A stretch of DNA of 38,751 bases from Burkholderiales bacterium (GTDB taxonomy: Bacteria > Pseudomonadota > Gammaproteobacteria > Burkholderiales > Burkholderiaceae): assembly GCA_947371645.1 (NCBI GenBank), contig CANBQJ010000008.1, forward strand, positions 1 to 38,751, given 5' to 3'. Each line of letters opens with the position of its first letter. Positions within the stretch are counted from its first letter, which is position 1. A program made the translations under genes and the position numbers. Below are positions 1 through 9,241 of this stretch, one piece after another. The notes beneath the pieces are model-generated. The model saw only the letters and a program-made list of their open reading frames with translations, was not told the DNA's origin and searched no databases.

Positions 1-519
1 GAAATCCGCGACCTGGACACCGCCGACATCGCCATCAAGGCCGCCCAGACCGGCCACATGGTGATGTCCACGCTGCACACCAACGACGCGCCCACCACCT
101 TGACCCGCCTGATGAACATGGGTGTGGCGCCCTTCAACATCGCTTCATCCGTGATCCTGATCACGGCCCAGCGCCTGGCCCGCCGCCTGTGCGAAAACTG
201 CAAGGCCCCGGCCGACTACCCCCGCCAGGCCATGCTCGACGCCGGCTTCAAGGACGACGACCTGGTTGGCAACTGGAAGCCATACAAGGCCGTGGGCTGC
301 TCCTCATGCAACAACGGTTACAAAGGACGGGTCGGCATTTACCAAGTCATGCCCATCAGTGAGGAAATACAACGCATCATCCTCACTCAAGGCACCGCCA
401 TGGACATTGCCAAGCAAGCCAAGGTGGAAGGCGTGCGAGACTTGCGCGAATCGGGCCTGGTGAAGGTCAAGGCGGGGTACACCTCGCTCGAAGAGGTCAT
501 TTCGGTGACCAACGAATAA
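1..519 (+). CDS. pilB: Type IV pilus assembly ATPase PilB, 3' part only
   Basis: The reading frame is open from base 1, so the 5' part of the gene lies outside the window and 172 C-terminal residues are visible. The protein is the cytoplasmic hexameric ATPase that powers pilus extension. The visible part begins in the core ATPase with the sequence [19 protein letters not shown], followed by STLHTNDA, a conserved stretch of GspE/PilB ATPases. It then carries two CxxC pairs (CENC and CSSC), the zinc-binding tetracysteine typical of PilB and GspE and absent from PilT. The gene ends 16 bases before pilC and belongs to the pilBCD operon. The assignment rests on these motifs plus the two neighbours. 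Confidence 0.95.
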   Translation, partial: EIRDLDTADIAIKAAQTGHMVMSTLHTNDAPTTLTRLMNMGVAPFNIASSVILITAQRLARRLCENCKAPADYPRQAMLDAGFKDDDLVGNWKPYKAVGCSSCNNGYKGRVGIYQVMPISEEIQRIILTQGTAMDIAKQAKVEGVRDLRESGLVKVKAGYTSLEEVISVTNE

Positions 520-535
520 CCCGGAGTACCTGCTG

Positions 536-1753
536 ATGGCCACGGCTGCCGCCAACAAACCGCAAGAATTTGTCTTCGAATGGGAAGGCAAGGACCGCAC
601 GGGCAAGCTCGTGCGCGGTGAAATGCGCGCCGGTGGCGAGGCCATGGTTGGCGCCACGCTGCGCCGCCAGGGCATCCTGGTGCAAAAAGTCAAGAAGCGC
701 CGCGTCAGCAGCGGGGGCTCGGTCAAGCCCAAGGACATCTCCATCTTCACGCGGCAACTGGCCACCATGATGAAGGCGGGCGTGCCCCTGCTGCAGTCCT
801 TTGACATCGTCGCCCGCGGCAGCACCAACCCGCGCGTCACCAAGCTGCTCAACGACATCCGGGGCGACGTCGAAACCGGCACCAGCCTGTCTGCCGCTTT
901 TCGCAAGCACCCGATGTACTTCGACGCGCTGTACTGCAACCTGGTCGAAGCCGGCGAAGCCGCCGGTATCCTGGAAACGCTGCTCGATCGCCTGGCCACC
1001 TACCAGGAAAAGACGATCGCCATCAAGCAGAAAATCAAGTCGGCCCTGACCTACCCCATTGCCGTGATGGTGGTGGCCTTCATCGTGGTGTCGGTGATCA
1101 TGATCTACGTGATCCCGGCCTTCAAGGAAGTGTTCACCTCTTTTGGCGCCGACCTGCCCGCCCCCACGCTCTTCGTGATGGCCCTGTCGGACGCCTTCGT
1201 CAAATACTGGTGGGCCATCTTTGGCAGCATCGGTGGCGGCCTGTACTTCTTCTTCCAGACCTGGAAGCGCTCGGTGCCCATGCAAAAGCGCATGGACCGC
1301 CTGTTGCTCAAGATGCCGGTGTTTGGCAGCCTGCTGTTCAAATCGGCCGTGGCGCGCTGGACGCGCACCTTGTCCACCATGTTCGCCGCGGGCGTGCCCC
1401 TGGTCGAAGCGCTCGACTCCGTGGGTGGTGCTGCCGGCAACGCCGTGTTCGCCGAAGCCACCGAGCAGATCCAGAAAGACGTCTCCACCGGCACCAGCCT
1501 GACCACGGCCATGCAAACCACCACGCTCTTCCCGGTGATGGTGCTGCAGATGTCGGCCATCGGCGAAGAGTCGGGCTCGCTGGACCAGATGCTGGCCAAG
1601 GCTGCAGACTTCTATGAAGAAGAGGTGGACGAAGCCGTCAAGGCCCTGTCCAGCCTGATGGAGCCCTTCATCATCGTGATCCTGGGCACCTTGATCGGCG
1701 GCATCGTCGTGTCGATGTACCTGCCCATCTTCAAGCTCGGCCAGGTGGTCTGA
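536..1753 (+). CDS. pilC: Type IV pilus inner-membrane platform protein PilC
   Basis: This 405-residue protein is the inner-membrane platform of the type IV pilus machine, working with the PilB ATPase. It has the duplicated GspF/PilC domain architecture. The first repeat is near residues 60-190 (FTRQLATMMKAGVPLLQSFD, then the NLVEAGEAAG motif). The second is near residues 265-395 (WTRTLSTMFAAGVPLVEALD, then SAIGEESGSLDQML). Hydrophobic segments follow each repeat, the last close to the C-terminus (FIIVILGTLIGGIVVSMYLP). The length matches the family. The ATG is preceded by GGAG, 10 bases upstream. The gene lies between pilB and pilD in the usual operon order. Confidence 0.97.
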   Translation: MATAAANKPQEFVFEWEGKDRTGKLVRGEMRAGGEAMVGATLRRQGILVQKVKKRRVSSGGSVKPKDISIFTRQLATMMKAGVPLLQSFDIVARGSTNPRVTKLLNDIRGDVETGTSLSAAFRKHPMYFDALYCNLVEAGEAAGILETLLDRLATYQEKTIAIKQKIKSALTYPIAVMVVAFIVVSVIMIYVIPAFKEVFTSFGADLPAPTLFVMALSDAFVKYWWAIFGSIGGGLYFFFQTWKRSVPMQKRMDRLLLKMPVFGSLLFKSAVARWTRTLSTMFAAGVPLVEALDSVGGAAGNAVFAEATEQIQKDVSTGTSLTTAMQTTTLFPVMVLQMSAIGEESGSLDQMLAKAADFYEEEVDEAVKALSSLMEPFIIVILGTLIGGIVVSMYLPIFKLGQVV

Positions 1754-1791
1754 CGCTCAAGCTACGCAGTCCGCACGCATCGACCGCACGC

Positions 1792-2661
1792 ATGCCCGAA
1801 TCGCTCCAGCCGGCCCTTCAACTCTTGCTCACGCCCTGGGGACTGGCCGTCCTGGGTTTGTGTGTGGGCAGTTTCCTCAACGTCGTCATCCACCGCCTGC
1901 CGCAAATGCTGGAAGCGCAGTGGAAGGCCGATGCGCAGGCCATGATCACCCCGGATGCGGCGCCCGCACCGGCCGATGCGCTCACGCTGTCCAAGCCGGC
2001 CTCACGCTGCCCCAAGTGCGGACACCAGATTCGCTGGTTTGAAAACATCCCTCTGGTGAGCTGGCTGGTGCTGCGCGGCAAGTGCTCGGCCTGCGGCACG
2101 CGCATCTCGGTCCGCTACCCCTTGATCGAGCTGGCCACCGGCCTGCTCTTCGCGCTGTGTGGCCTCAGCTTTGGCGCACAGCCCACCACCTTGCTCTGGT
2201 GCGGCTTCATGGCCGTGCTGGTGGCCGCGGCCGGCATCGACTGGGACACCACCTTGCTGCCCGACGACCTCACCCTGCCCCTGATGTGGGCCGGGCTGGT
2301 GGCGGCCGCTTTGGGCTGGCTGCCCATCCCCCTGAAAGAATCGCTGTGGGGCACCGTGGCCGGCTACCTCAGCCTGTGGACCGTGTACTGGCTGTTCAAG
2401 CTCACCACCGGCAAAGAGGGCATGGGCTATGGCGACTTCAAATTGCTGGCGGCCCTGGGCGCCTGGCTGGGCTGGAGCATGATCCTGCCCGTGGTGCTGG
2501 CCTCTTCCGTCATCGGCGCCATCGTGGGCATTGGCATGAAGGTCACGGGTCAGCTGCGCGAAGGCGTCTACATCCCCTTCGGCCCCTTCCTGGCGGGCGC
2601 CGGGCTGGTGGTGGCCCTGGCTGGCCAGCAGCGTGTGCTGGTGTGGCTGGGCTGGGCCTGA
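1792..2661 (+). CDS. pilD: Prepilin leader peptidase / N-methyltransferase PilD
   Basis: This 289-residue polytopic inner-membrane aspartic protease cleaves type IV prepilin leader peptides and methylates the new N-terminus. The N-terminal part has the characteristic [12 protein letters not shown] sequence. It is followed by two CxxC pairs around residues 73-76 and 98-101 (CPKC and CSAC), the zinc site of full bifunctional family members. The two catalytic aspartates are visible in the [16 protein letters not shown] region and in [17 protein letters not shown] near residue 214. Several hydrophobic helices cover the remainder. It follows pilC after 38 bases and is probably cotranscribed with pilB, pilC and coaE. 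Confidence 0.97.
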   Translation: MPESLQPALQLLLTPWGLAVLGLCVGSFLNVVIHRLPQMLEAQWKADAQAMITPDAAPAPADALTLSKPASRCPKCGHQIRWFENIPLVSWLVLRGKCSACGTRISVRYPLIELATGLLFALCGLSFGAQPTTLLWCGFMAVLVAAAGIDWDTTLLPDDLTLPLMWAGLVAAALGWLPIPLKESLWGTVAGYLSLWTVYWLFKLTTGKEGMGYGDFKLLAALGAWLGWSMILPVVLASSVIGAIVGIGMKVTGQLREGVYIPFGPFLAGAGLVVALAGQQRVLVWLGWA

Positions 2662-2683
2662 CGTTCGCGTCCGGGCATGGCAC

Positions 2684-3304
2684 ATGGCTGAGCCGACGAC
2701 CGGCCCGAGTGGCCTGAAGATCGGCCTCACCGGCGGCATCGGCAGCGGCAAATCCACCGTCAGCCAGATGCTGGTGGACCTGGGCGCCCACCTGGTCGAC
2801 ACCGATGCGATCTCACGCGGGCTCACCGCTTCGGGCGGCGCCGCCATCGCCGCCATCGCCAGCCACTTCGGCCCCGATTTCATCGACGCGACGGGCGCGA
2901 TGAACCGCCCCCGCATGCGCGAGCACGCCTTCCACGACCCAGCGGCGCTGCATCAACTTGAGGCCATCCTGCACCCGCTGATCGGGCGTCAGGCAGAGGC
3001 CCTTGCCGCCCTCGCCCTGCCTGGTCAGCACGTGGTTTACGACGTGCCACTGCTGGCCGAATCCGGCCGACGCTGGAGGGACAAGGTCGACCGCATCCTG
3101 GTCATCGATGCCGAGCCCGAGACCCAAATCGCACGCGTGATGGCACGCTCCGGCTGGCCGCGCGAGGCCGTCGAAGCCGTGCTGGCCAAGCAGGCCACGC
3201 GCGAGTTGCGCTGCGCCCTGGCAGACCACGTGATCCTCAATGACGGCTTGAGCCTGGACCAGTTGCGGGCAGAGGTCGAACGCATCTGGCAGGGCTGGGC
3301 TTGA
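2684..3304 (+). CDS. coaE: Dephospho-CoA kinase CoaE
   Basis: CoaE phosphorylates dephospho-CoA at the 3'-hydroxyl using ATP, the last step of coenzyme A synthesis, in the cytosol. The protein (206 residues from the chosen start) opens with [16 protein letters not shown], a perfect P-loop, followed by [13 protein letters not shown], which holds the substrate-binding aspartates. The segment [11 protein letters not shown] is also typical of the family. A longer reading frame starts within pilD, but the ATG at 2684 lies 22 bases after the pilD stop and puts the P-loop at the normal distance from the N-terminus. Linkage of coaE to pilD is common in Proteobacteria. Confidence 0.95.
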   Translation: MAEPTTGPSGLKIGLTGGIGSGKSTVSQMLVDLGAHLVDTDAISRGLTASGGAAIAAIASHFGPDFIDATGAMNRPRMREHAFHDPAALHQLEAILHPLIGRQAEALAALALPGQHVVYDVPLLAESGRRWRDKVDRILVIDAEPETQIARVMARSGWPREAVEAVLAKQATRELRCALADHVILNDGLSLDQLRAEVERIWQGWA

Positions 3305-3413
3305 CGTCCAGCAGTGGCGATATCACGCTCGCACCGCTTGCGCAACGTCAGTCTGTGGAACAATGCCTTCAGTTCGTGTTTGAACGGCCCTCAATCGGCC
3401 ATCAGGTGGCGCA

Positions 3414-4172
3414 TTGATCCTCTACGAATACCCTTTCAGCGAAAGCATTCGCACGATGTTGCGGCTCGAACACCTGTTCGACCGCCTCGCCACCTTGATC
3501 TGGCGCGAAGCCCCGGTGGACCACCACTTCGCCTTGGCCACCATGTTCGAAATCATGGACGTGGCCTCGCGCGCAGACCTCAAGAGCGACCTGTTGCGCG
3601 ACATCGACCGCTACAAGCATCAGTTCAACAGCTACCGAGGCAACCCCGCCATCCAGGAAGCCGTGCTGGACGAGGTGCTGGGGCGCCTGGATGCTGCCTG
3701 GAACGGCCTCAACAGCCTGTCTGGCAAAGCGGGCCAGGCCCTGGCGTCCAACGACTGGCTGATGAGCATCCGCAGCCGCATCAACATCCCGGGCGGCACC
3801 TGCGAGTTCGACCTGCCCTCTTACTACGCCTGGCAGCACCAGCCACCTCAACAGCGACAGGCCGACCTGCAAGGCTGGGTGGCCACGCTGGCTCCGCTCG
3901 CAGAAGCGCTCAAGGTGATGCTGGGCCTGCTGCGTGACGCCGGGCACCCGCACATGGTGGCCGCACCTTGCGGGCAATACCAACAAAGCCTCAAGGAAGG
4001 CAAAAGCTTCCTGCTGCTGCGCTTGCGCATCGACCCGGCTCTGGGCCTGATCCCCGAGATCAGCGCCAACCGCCTGATGGTCTCCATCCGACTGATGCGC
4101 TCGGATGCCGAGGGCAAACTCAAGATCGCGTCCGACCTGGACGCGGGGTTCGAACTGACTTTTTGCGCCTGA
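3414..4172 (+). CDS. zapD: Cell division protein ZapD (FtsZ bundling factor)
   Basis: ZapD is a cytosolic protein that crosslinks FtsZ filaments and stabilises the division ring. The 252-residue product begins ILYEYPFSESIRTMLRLEHLF, the hallmark N-terminus of the family. It continues with HHFALATMFEIMDVASRADLKSDLLRDID and a C-terminal beta-rich part. The start is a TTG preceded by AGGTGG at 3404-3409, four bases upstream; no in-frame ATG exists near the conserved N-terminus. The coaE-zapD-yacG order is conserved in Beta- and Gammaproteobacteria. The 109 bases before the gene may hold a promoter, but I see no convincing one. Confidence 0.95.
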   Translation: MILYEYPFSESIRTMLRLEHLFDRLATLIWREAPVDHHFALATMFEIMDVASRADLKSDLLRDIDRYKHQFNSYRGNPAIQEAVLDEVLGRLDAAWNGLNSLSGKAGQALASNDWLMSIRSRINIPGGTCEFDLPSYYAWQHQPPQQRQADLQGWVATLAPLAEALKVMLGLLRDAGHPHMVAAPCGQYQQSLKEGKSFLLLRLRIDPALGLIPEISANRLMVSIRLMRSDAEGKLKIASDLDAGFELTFCA

Positions 4173-4173
4173 C

Positions 4174-4398
4174 ATGAGCGAAACCTCATCTGCAAAGGAC
4201 GGCGGCCCGGGCAAGGCATTGGAGGTGCGCTGCCCTTCTTGCGGTTTGCTGCACACCTACAGCACCGACAACCCCTACCGGCCGTTTTGCGGCAAGGGGT
4301 GCAAGGCCATCGACCTGGGCGCCTGGGCCAGCGAGAGCTACCGGGTAGAGGCCAAGCCCACCACCGAAGACCTGCTGGACGATCCTGAAGGCGTCTGA
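4174..4398 (+). CDS. yacG: DNA gyrase inhibitor YacG (small zinc-finger protein)
   Basis: YacG is a small zinc protein reported in E. coli to bind GyrB and inhibit DNA gyrase. The 74-residue product has both parts of the four-cysteine zinc site: CPSC near the N-terminus and FCGKGC about 20 residues later. These are followed by the family signature CKAIDLGAWASESYR. The extension before the zinc site and the acidic C-terminus (EDLLDDPEGV) are normal for Betaproteobacterial members. The ATG follows the zapD stop by one base, so the two are translationally coupled. It is the last gene of the conserved block before the polysaccharide locus. Confidence 0.93.
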   Translation: MSETSSAKDGGPGKALEVRCPSCGLLHTYSTDNPYRPFCGKGCKAIDLGAWASESYRVEAKPTTEDLLDDPEGV

Positions 4399-4475
4399 GG
4401 CGGGCTTGGGCTTGTACAAAAAAGCCACAGATTGGGTGCACTTCGCCCTTGCCTGGCCTGCCGCAATCACTAGGA

Positions 4476-4504
4476 TTGACGTCATGCTGCACTGCGCAAA
4501 AAAT
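4476..4504 (+). promoter_or_regulatory. Candidate sigma-70 promoter for the glycan locus
   Basis: The 274-base gap between yacG and the initiating transferase contains TTGACG at 4476-4481 and AAAAAT at 4499-4504, with 17-base spacing. The first box matches the consensus at five of six positions and the second at four of six. Transcription would start near 4511, leaving an untranslated leader of about 160 bases. This is a sequence match only. Nothing else recognisable was seen in the gap apart from the gene's strong ribosome site. Confidence 0.35.
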
Positions 4505-4672
4505 GCAAGCTCAGGCGGCCTCGTTGAGCCATGATCGATGCCTCGCATACCCATATCCCGTAGCCGCCTGACACCGCCAGAACAGACGCCCCAAACGCGA
4601 GAAGTTCGGGTGGCACAATGCCCGATGGCCGGATCTTGTGTCACGGTCGCACATGAAAACAAGGGAGCTTGA

Positions 4673-5785
4673 GTGGCAGATATCCTCTCCGCAAGCATGC
4701 TGACCGCTTTGCTGGCCAGTTTCATCGCGTGCGCACTGTTGATCCTGACCCAGCGCTGGCACGGCACGCTGTCACTGGACCACGACCTGAGCGGTGCACA
4801 GAAAATCCATCACAACCCCGTCCCCAGAATCGGCGGCGTGGGCGTGATGCTGGCTTTGGTCGCTGGCGTCTCAGTGGGCTGGGTGCAAGGTGGCCCTGCC
4901 TGGAGCATCGCCCTGAAGTTGCTGGCCTGTGGCGCGCCGGTGTTCGCAGCCGGCCTCATCGAGGATTTGACCAAGCGCGTCACGGTGCGCGTGCGCTTGC
5001 TGGCCTCATTCGCTTCGGCTGCTTTGGCTGTCTGGTTTGTTGACACGTCACTGTTGCGGCTGGACACCCCTCTCCTGGATGAGCTGATGGCCTGGGCCCC
5101 CATCGCCTTGCTGTTCACCTGTTTTGCGGTCGCGGGCATGACCAACGCGGTCAACATCATCGATGGCCTCAATGGCCTGGCGGCAGGCTGCGTGGCCCTC
5201 ATGCTGGCCGGTTTGTCCCTGATGGCCTGGCAAGTGGGCGACCTTCTGGTCATTCGTCTGAGCCTGCTGGGGGTGGCTGCCTTGCTGGGCTTTCTGGTGC
5301 TCAATTTCCCTTTTGGGCGCATCTTCCTGGGGGATGGCGGCGCCTACCTGGCGGGCTTCTGGCTCGCCGAATGCGGCCTGCTGCTGCTCAAGCGCAACCC
5401 GAGTGTCTCCACCTGGGCCGTGCTCCTGTGTTGCCTCTACCCCGTCTGGGAAACCGTGTTTTCGATGTACCGCCGCCACTTCCACCGGCGCGTGTCCAGC
5501 AGCCACCCCGACATGATCCACATGCACCATCTGGTGTTCAAGCGTGTGCGCTCAAGCCGGTCTTCGATCTGGGCGCAGCATGGCGTCGCCAGCGCCCTCA
5601 TCTGGCTGGCCAGTGCCGCCTGCCCGCTGGTGGCGGCACTGGCTTACAACCAGACGGCCATCCTGGCCACAGCTTGCGTCGGCTTCGTTCTGGTGTACAA
5701 CACCGTTTACCGCCACATCAGGACAGGCCAGAGTGCCCCGGCAGACCTGCCCGACGACGTGGTTGCCCAGGCCGAGCACTCCTGA
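4673..5785 (+). CDS. WecA/MraY-type undecaprenyl-phosphate sugar-1-phosphate transferase
   Basis: Enzymes of this family move a HexNAc-1-phosphate from a UDP-sugar to undecaprenyl phosphate in the inner membrane, starting a lipid-linked oligosaccharide. The 370-residue polytopic protein has KIHHNPVPRIGGVGVM near residues 43-58, the catalytic-region motif NAVNIIDGLNGLA near 158-170, and FLGDGGAYLAGF near 217-228. A cytoplasmic histidine motif HPDMIHMHH follows near residue 280. About ten hydrophobic helices surround these. The GTG start has a strong AAGGGAG at 4661-4667. It is probably the priming enzyme of the polysaccharide made by this locus. WecA-like is preferred to MraY because of length and context; the sugar is not determinable. 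Confidence 0.88.
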   Translation: MADILSASMLTALLASFIACALLILTQRWHGTLSLDHDLSGAQKIHHNPVPRIGGVGVMLALVAGVSVGWVQGGPAWSIALKLLACGAPVFAAGLIEDLTKRVTVRVRLLASFASAALAVWFVDTSLLRLDTPLLDELMAWAPIALLFTCFAVAGMTNAVNIIDGLNGLAAGCVALMLAGLSLMAWQVGDLLVIRLSLLGVAALLGFLVLNFPFGRIFLGDGGAYLAGFWLAECGLLLLKRNPSVSTWAVLLCCLYPVWETVFSMYRRHFHRRVSSSHPDMIHMHHLVFKRVRSSRSSIWAQHGVASALIWLASAACPLVAALAYNQTAILATACVGFVLVYNTVYRHIRTGQSAPADLPDDVVAQAEHS

Positions 5786-5791
5786 GACCTC

Positions 5792-7045
5792 ATGCAAGAA
5801 GCTGCGCCTCCGAGCGGGGCGATGCCCCTGCCTGCAGATGCCGGATTCCTTCTGGCCTGCTGCCGCAGTGCGACGCCAGCCGACGCAATGGTGCCGCTCG
5901 CCGCGGCCGTCCGGGACTGGCCAGCGCTCCTGCGCATGGCCCAGCATCACCTGCTCGTCCCGCAGGTCCGGCAAGCGATCCTGAAGCTGCCCGACGAAGC
6001 CTTGCGCCAGAGCGTGCTGACTTTGCTGTCACCCCTCTACAAAGAGGTCAGCCGCCGGACGCTCCTGCAACAAGCTGAACTCAAGACGCTGTCCACCAGG
6101 TTCCTGGTGCCTCAAGGCATTCGGCACGTGGTGGTCAAAGGCCTGACCATGGCCGCTCGGTACCATGGCAATGTGATGGGTCGTCAGGGCCGCGACATCG
6201 ACGTCCTGATCGATCCGGACCGCCTGCACGAGCTCGCGTCCGAATTGATGCAGCAGGGATACCAGCTCAGCTCGGCACCCTTCGTTCACACCGATGCAGA
6301 CCTGCGGGCCTTTTGCGCGATGGAATACGAAGTCAGCCTGTTCTCGCCCAGGGGGGTGCTGATTGAACTTCACCGCCAGCTGGACGGCACCGGCAGCCAG
6401 TACCCCGTCAAAGCCTCGGACCTGTTTGCCATGCGCGCCGAGGTTCAGGTGGGTGACGTGGCCTATCCCAGCTTGCCCACCACAGAACTGTTCATTTACA
6501 TCAGCTACCACCACAGCCAGCACCAATGGTCGAGGCTGCATTGGCTGGCCGATCTGGATGCCCTGGTTGCACACGAGACCTTCGACCGCGCAGCGGTCTT
6601 GCATCGGGCAGGCGTGCTGGGCCTGGGGCGCCTGGTCCGTGCGGTGCTGTCCCTGCACGCCGTGCTGATCAACGGCCAGCCCTTGCACACCGTGCAGGAC
6701 GCCCAGGCCAGGCAGCTCATTGCAGACTGCCTCACGTTTGTGCAAGCGGGCAGCACGCCGCCAGAAGTGCTGCGTCGGGAGATGAGCGCCTCCGCCATGG
6801 GGCAAGCGAAGGTTCGTGCCAGGATCTTTCTCTACAATTGGCGCGCCAACACGCGGATGGCCAACCGCTTGCGCTACCTGATGAGCCTGACCAGAGGCTC
6901 GTTTGCCGACTACATGCTCTGGCCCCTGCCGCCCCACTGGTTCTGGCTCTACAGCCTGATCCGCCCTGTACGCTGGCTACTGGAATATCTGCCCTTCATG
7001 GCCAAGACCAGAGCGCCGCAAGACCCGACACGAAGTCATGCCTGA
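5792..7045 (+). CDS. Nucleotidyltransferase-family protein of the lasso-type cluster
   Basis: The 417-residue product resembles the NTP_transf_5 nucleotidyltransferase family found beside RiPP and polysaccharide genes. Near residues 110-145 it has IRHVVVKGLTMAARY followed by GRDIDVLID. The paired aspartates at about 135 and 137 are the expected metal ligands of the nucleotidyltransferase fold. Related genes accompany HprK-like kinases in some lasso peptide clusters and are thought to help modify the phosphorylated peptide; the exact reaction here is unknown. The start lies six bases after the upstream transferase gene, and its last eight bases overlap the B1 gene. It is therefore translationally coupled to the RiPP genes rather than being an independent gene. 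Confidence 0.8.
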   Translation: MQEAAPPSGAMPLPADAGFLLACCRSATPADAMVPLAAAVRDWPALLRMAQHHLLVPQVRQAILKLPDEALRQSVLTLLSPLYKEVSRRTLLQQAELKTLSTRFLVPQGIRHVVVKGLTMAARYHGNVMGRQGRDIDVLIDPDRLHELASELMQQGYQLSSAPFVHTDADLRAFCAMEYEVSLFSPRGVLIELHRQLDGTGSQYPVKASDLFAMRAEVQVGDVAYPSLPTTELFIYISYHHSQHQWSRLHWLADLDALVAHETFDRAAVLHRAGVLGLGRLVRAVLSLHAVLINGQPLHTVQDAQARQLIADCLTFVQAGSTPPEVLRREMSASAMGQAKVRARIFLYNWRANTRMANRLRYLMSLTRGSFADYMLWPLPPHWFWLYSLIRPVRWLLEYLPFMAKTRAPQDPTRSHA

Positions 7046-7319
7046 ACTGCACGCCCACACGCTGATTGAACGCAACCCTGCCCTCGTGTCCACCGATCTG
7101 GACGGCGAAATCGTGTTGATGAGCATCGAGCGAGGCAACTACTATGGCCTGGAGCGCACGGCCCGCCGGATCTGGGAGTTGCTGGATGCGCCGTTGACGC
7201 TCGAGACCTTGTGCGCCACGCTTGAGCGCGAGTTTGCAGCACCGGCTGGCGTCATTGAAGCCGACGTCAAGCGCTTCGTCTCACGCATGGCTGAAGAGAC
7301 CATTGTTCAACTGGCATGA
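7038..7319 (+). CDS. PqqD-like RiPP recognition protein (lasso B1)
   Basis: This 93-residue protein has the PqqD fold, the RiPP recognition element that binds the leader of a precursor peptide and presents it to the modifying enzymes. The pattern LIERNPALVSTDLDGEIVLM, then GNYYGLERTARRIWELLD, then a C-terminal helical segment (VEREF-like LEREFAAPAGVIEADVKRFV) is characteristic. It is a stand-alone domain, as in split-B lasso systems where B1 pairs with a separate B2 protease; B2 is found at 12387-12836. The gene overlaps the nucleotidyltransferase by eight bases and the cyclase by four (ATGA), so the three form one translational unit. Confidence 0.9.
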   Translation: MPELHAHTLIERNPALVSTDLDGEIVLMSIERGNYYGLERTARRIWELLDAPLTLETLCATLEREFAAPAGVIEADVKRFVSRMAEETIVQLA

Positions 7320-9241
7320 GCGGTCTGTTCGGCGCCGTACACCTGGACGGCTCCCCGATCGACCCATCGGCATGGCAGGCCATGCACCAGGCCATGCTTG
7401 CCTGGGGGCAAGATGGCGGCGGCGTTCAGACCCTTGGCCCGGCAAGCTTGGGCGCTTGCCTGAGGCACGCCACGCAGGAAGACGTTTTTGAAGCCCAGCC
7501 CCTGTGCTCGCACCAGGTGCTCTTGGTGGCCAGCGCCAGACTGGACAACCACGATGCGCTCTGCCAGTCGCTGCTGGGCGCACGCCCTGAACACACGGCC
7601 CCCAGCACACTGATCGCCGCTGCCTACCAGCGACATGGCGTGGATTGCGTCCACCACCTCCGAGGCGACTGGGCCTTTGCGGTGTGGGACACCCAACGCC
7701 AGCGCTTGATGCTGGCACGTGACGCCACGGGCAACACCAGCATGTACTGGTGGTCTGGCGCCAACAGATTTGTGTTTTCGAGCACCTTGGCCGCATTGCT
7801 TTTGCACCCTGACGTGCCGCAACGGCCAGATGCATCGCACATCTCTGCCATCCTGACCAGCTTCCAAGACCCAGCAAACCTGGACGCCACGGCCTGGCAG
7901 GGTGTGCAACGGCTGGCGCCAGGGCACCGGATTCTGGTGGACGCCAGCGGCGCGAGGCTGGAGGGCTGGTGGGCGCCAGATCGCTTGCAGGCACTGCCCA
8001 TGCGGACGGCGGAAGAGTTTGACGAAGCCTTCGTGCCCCTCTATCGCGAAGCGGCCAAACAAAGGGTGCGCACGGTTGAAGGCGGGCAGGTCGCCCTGAC
8101 TTTGAGCGCAGGTCTTGATTCAGGCTCCGTGGCCGCACTGGCTGCACCGCTCCTGCGGGCAAATGGCCACGCACCGGTCAAGGCCTATGTGCACAGGCCC
8201 TTGCACCACAACCTGGACATGCGCTGGACACGCATGCCCGACGAGTACCCGATGGCGGAACTCACCGCCCGGCACATTGGCCACATTGAGCCCATTGCCG
8301 TGGACAGCAACCATGTGTCGGTGCTCCAAAGCATCGAGATGTCAGTGAACGCGCTCAGTGCGCCCCATTCTGCGGCGGGCAACGTTCACTGGATCAATGA
8401 CCTCATGTTGCATGCAAGCCAGGGCGGGGCCAGCGTTTTGCTCACCGGTCAAGGTGGCAACAGCACCGTATCGTATTCGGGGAGCAGCGACTTGTTGCCT
8501 CAATTGCGCGCCGGGGAGTTGAGTCTCGTCTGCCAGGAGCTCCTCGCAGAACACGGCGGCACTGCCTCTGCCTTGTACCAGCGCGTGATCAAGCCGATGT
8601 TGCGCCCCGCCGTCTGGACATGGCGCCAACACCGCCGTGGCGCGGGCACGCCAGAACCCTGGCGCCACCACGCCGCCATCAACCTGGAGCTCGCCCTTTC
8701 ATCCCGTCTCATGGAGCGCATGCGCGCTGCCCACTTTGACCCCACGTTCACGGACCCCTGGTCTGCGCAGGGCGCACGCAGGAACTTCCGCATGGGCTCC
8801 GGCGGTGGCGGCAGCACCACTGCGTTCTGGTCAGAGATGGGTGCGGCACATGGGCTGGACGTTCGTGATCCCACCCGTGATCAGCAAATCGTGGAGTTCT
8901 GCCTGCGTGTGCCTGATCACATTTTCTGGGGTCACGGCCTGCAGCGCGCGCTGGTGAGAAGAGGCATGCGAGACCTGCTGCCACCAGCAGTGCTGAAAGC
9001 CAGCCTCAAAGGCTTGCAGTCGGCTGACATCGGTGTGCGGCTGCTGGCCGAGCAGGTTCAACTGAACGCACTGCTGGACAGGCTGGCCCGGCATGAACTG
9101 GCCGCCCGTTGGCTGAACGTCCCCGTGATGAGAGCGGCCGCCGCCCAACTTGGCAACACGGTTGACGTCAACGGGGCGGGACGAAACACAGGACAGCTCT
9201 GCAGAGCCTTGGCCGTCGGGCTGTTTCTCCTGCGCTTCTGA
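7316..9241 (+). CDS. Asparagine-synthetase-like macrolactam cyclase (lasso C)
   Basis: The 641-residue protein has an N-terminal glutamine-amidotransferase-like domain (about 1-200) and a C-terminal synthetase domain with the ATP pyrophosphatase loop LSAGLDSGSVAAL near residue 263. A second motif, LLTGQGGNSTVSY, lies near 377. The residue after the initiator Met is Ser (MSGLFG), not the Cys that is the glutaminase nucleophile of true asparagine synthetase B, so ammonia cannot be released from glutamine in the usual way. This fits lasso cyclases, which adenylate an Asp or Glu side chain and join it to the peptide N-terminus. The start overlaps B1 by four bases. Its stop abuts the stop of the opposite-strand UDP-xylose synthase. 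Confidence 0.88.
   Translation: MSGLFGAVHLDGSPIDPSAWQAMHQAMLAWGQDGGGVQTLGPASLGACLRHATQEDVFEAQPLCSHQVLLVASARLDNHDALCQSLLGARPEHTAPSTLIAAAYQRHGVDCVHHLRGDWAFAVWDTQRQRLMLARDATGNTSMYWWSGANRFVFSSTLAALLLHPDVPQRPDASHISAILTSFQDPANLDATAWQGVQRLAPGHRILVDASGARLEGWWAPDRLQALPMRTAEEFDEAFVPLYREAAKQRVRTVEGGQVALTLSAGLDSGSVAALAAPLLRANGHAPVKAYVHRPLHHNLDMRWTRMPDEYPMAELTARHIGHIEPIAVDSNHVSVLQSIEMSVNALSAPHSAAGNVHWINDLMLHASQGGASVLLTGQGGNSTVSYSGSSDLLPQLRAGELSLVCQELLAEHGGTASALYQRVIKPMLRPAVWTWRQHRRGAGTPEPWRHHAAINLELALSSRLMERMRAAHFDPTFTDPWSAQGARRNFRMGSGGGGSTTAFWSEMGAAHGLDVRDPTRDQQIVEFCLRVPDHIFWGHGLQRALVRRGMRDLLPPAVLKASLKGLQSADIGVRLLAEQVQLNALLDRLARHELAARWLNVPVMRAAAAQLGNTVDVNGAGRNTGQLCRALAVGLFLLRF

Noticed and set aside
4477..4484. 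The 8-base palindrome TGACGTCA overlapping the candidate -35 box
   Set aside because: It is short, and no bacterial regulator with this site is indicated by context; chance is likely.
7316..9241. Genuine asparagine synthetase for amino acid biosynthesis
   Set aside because: The glutaminase Cys is missing and the gene overlaps a PqqD-like gene in a RiPP cluster.
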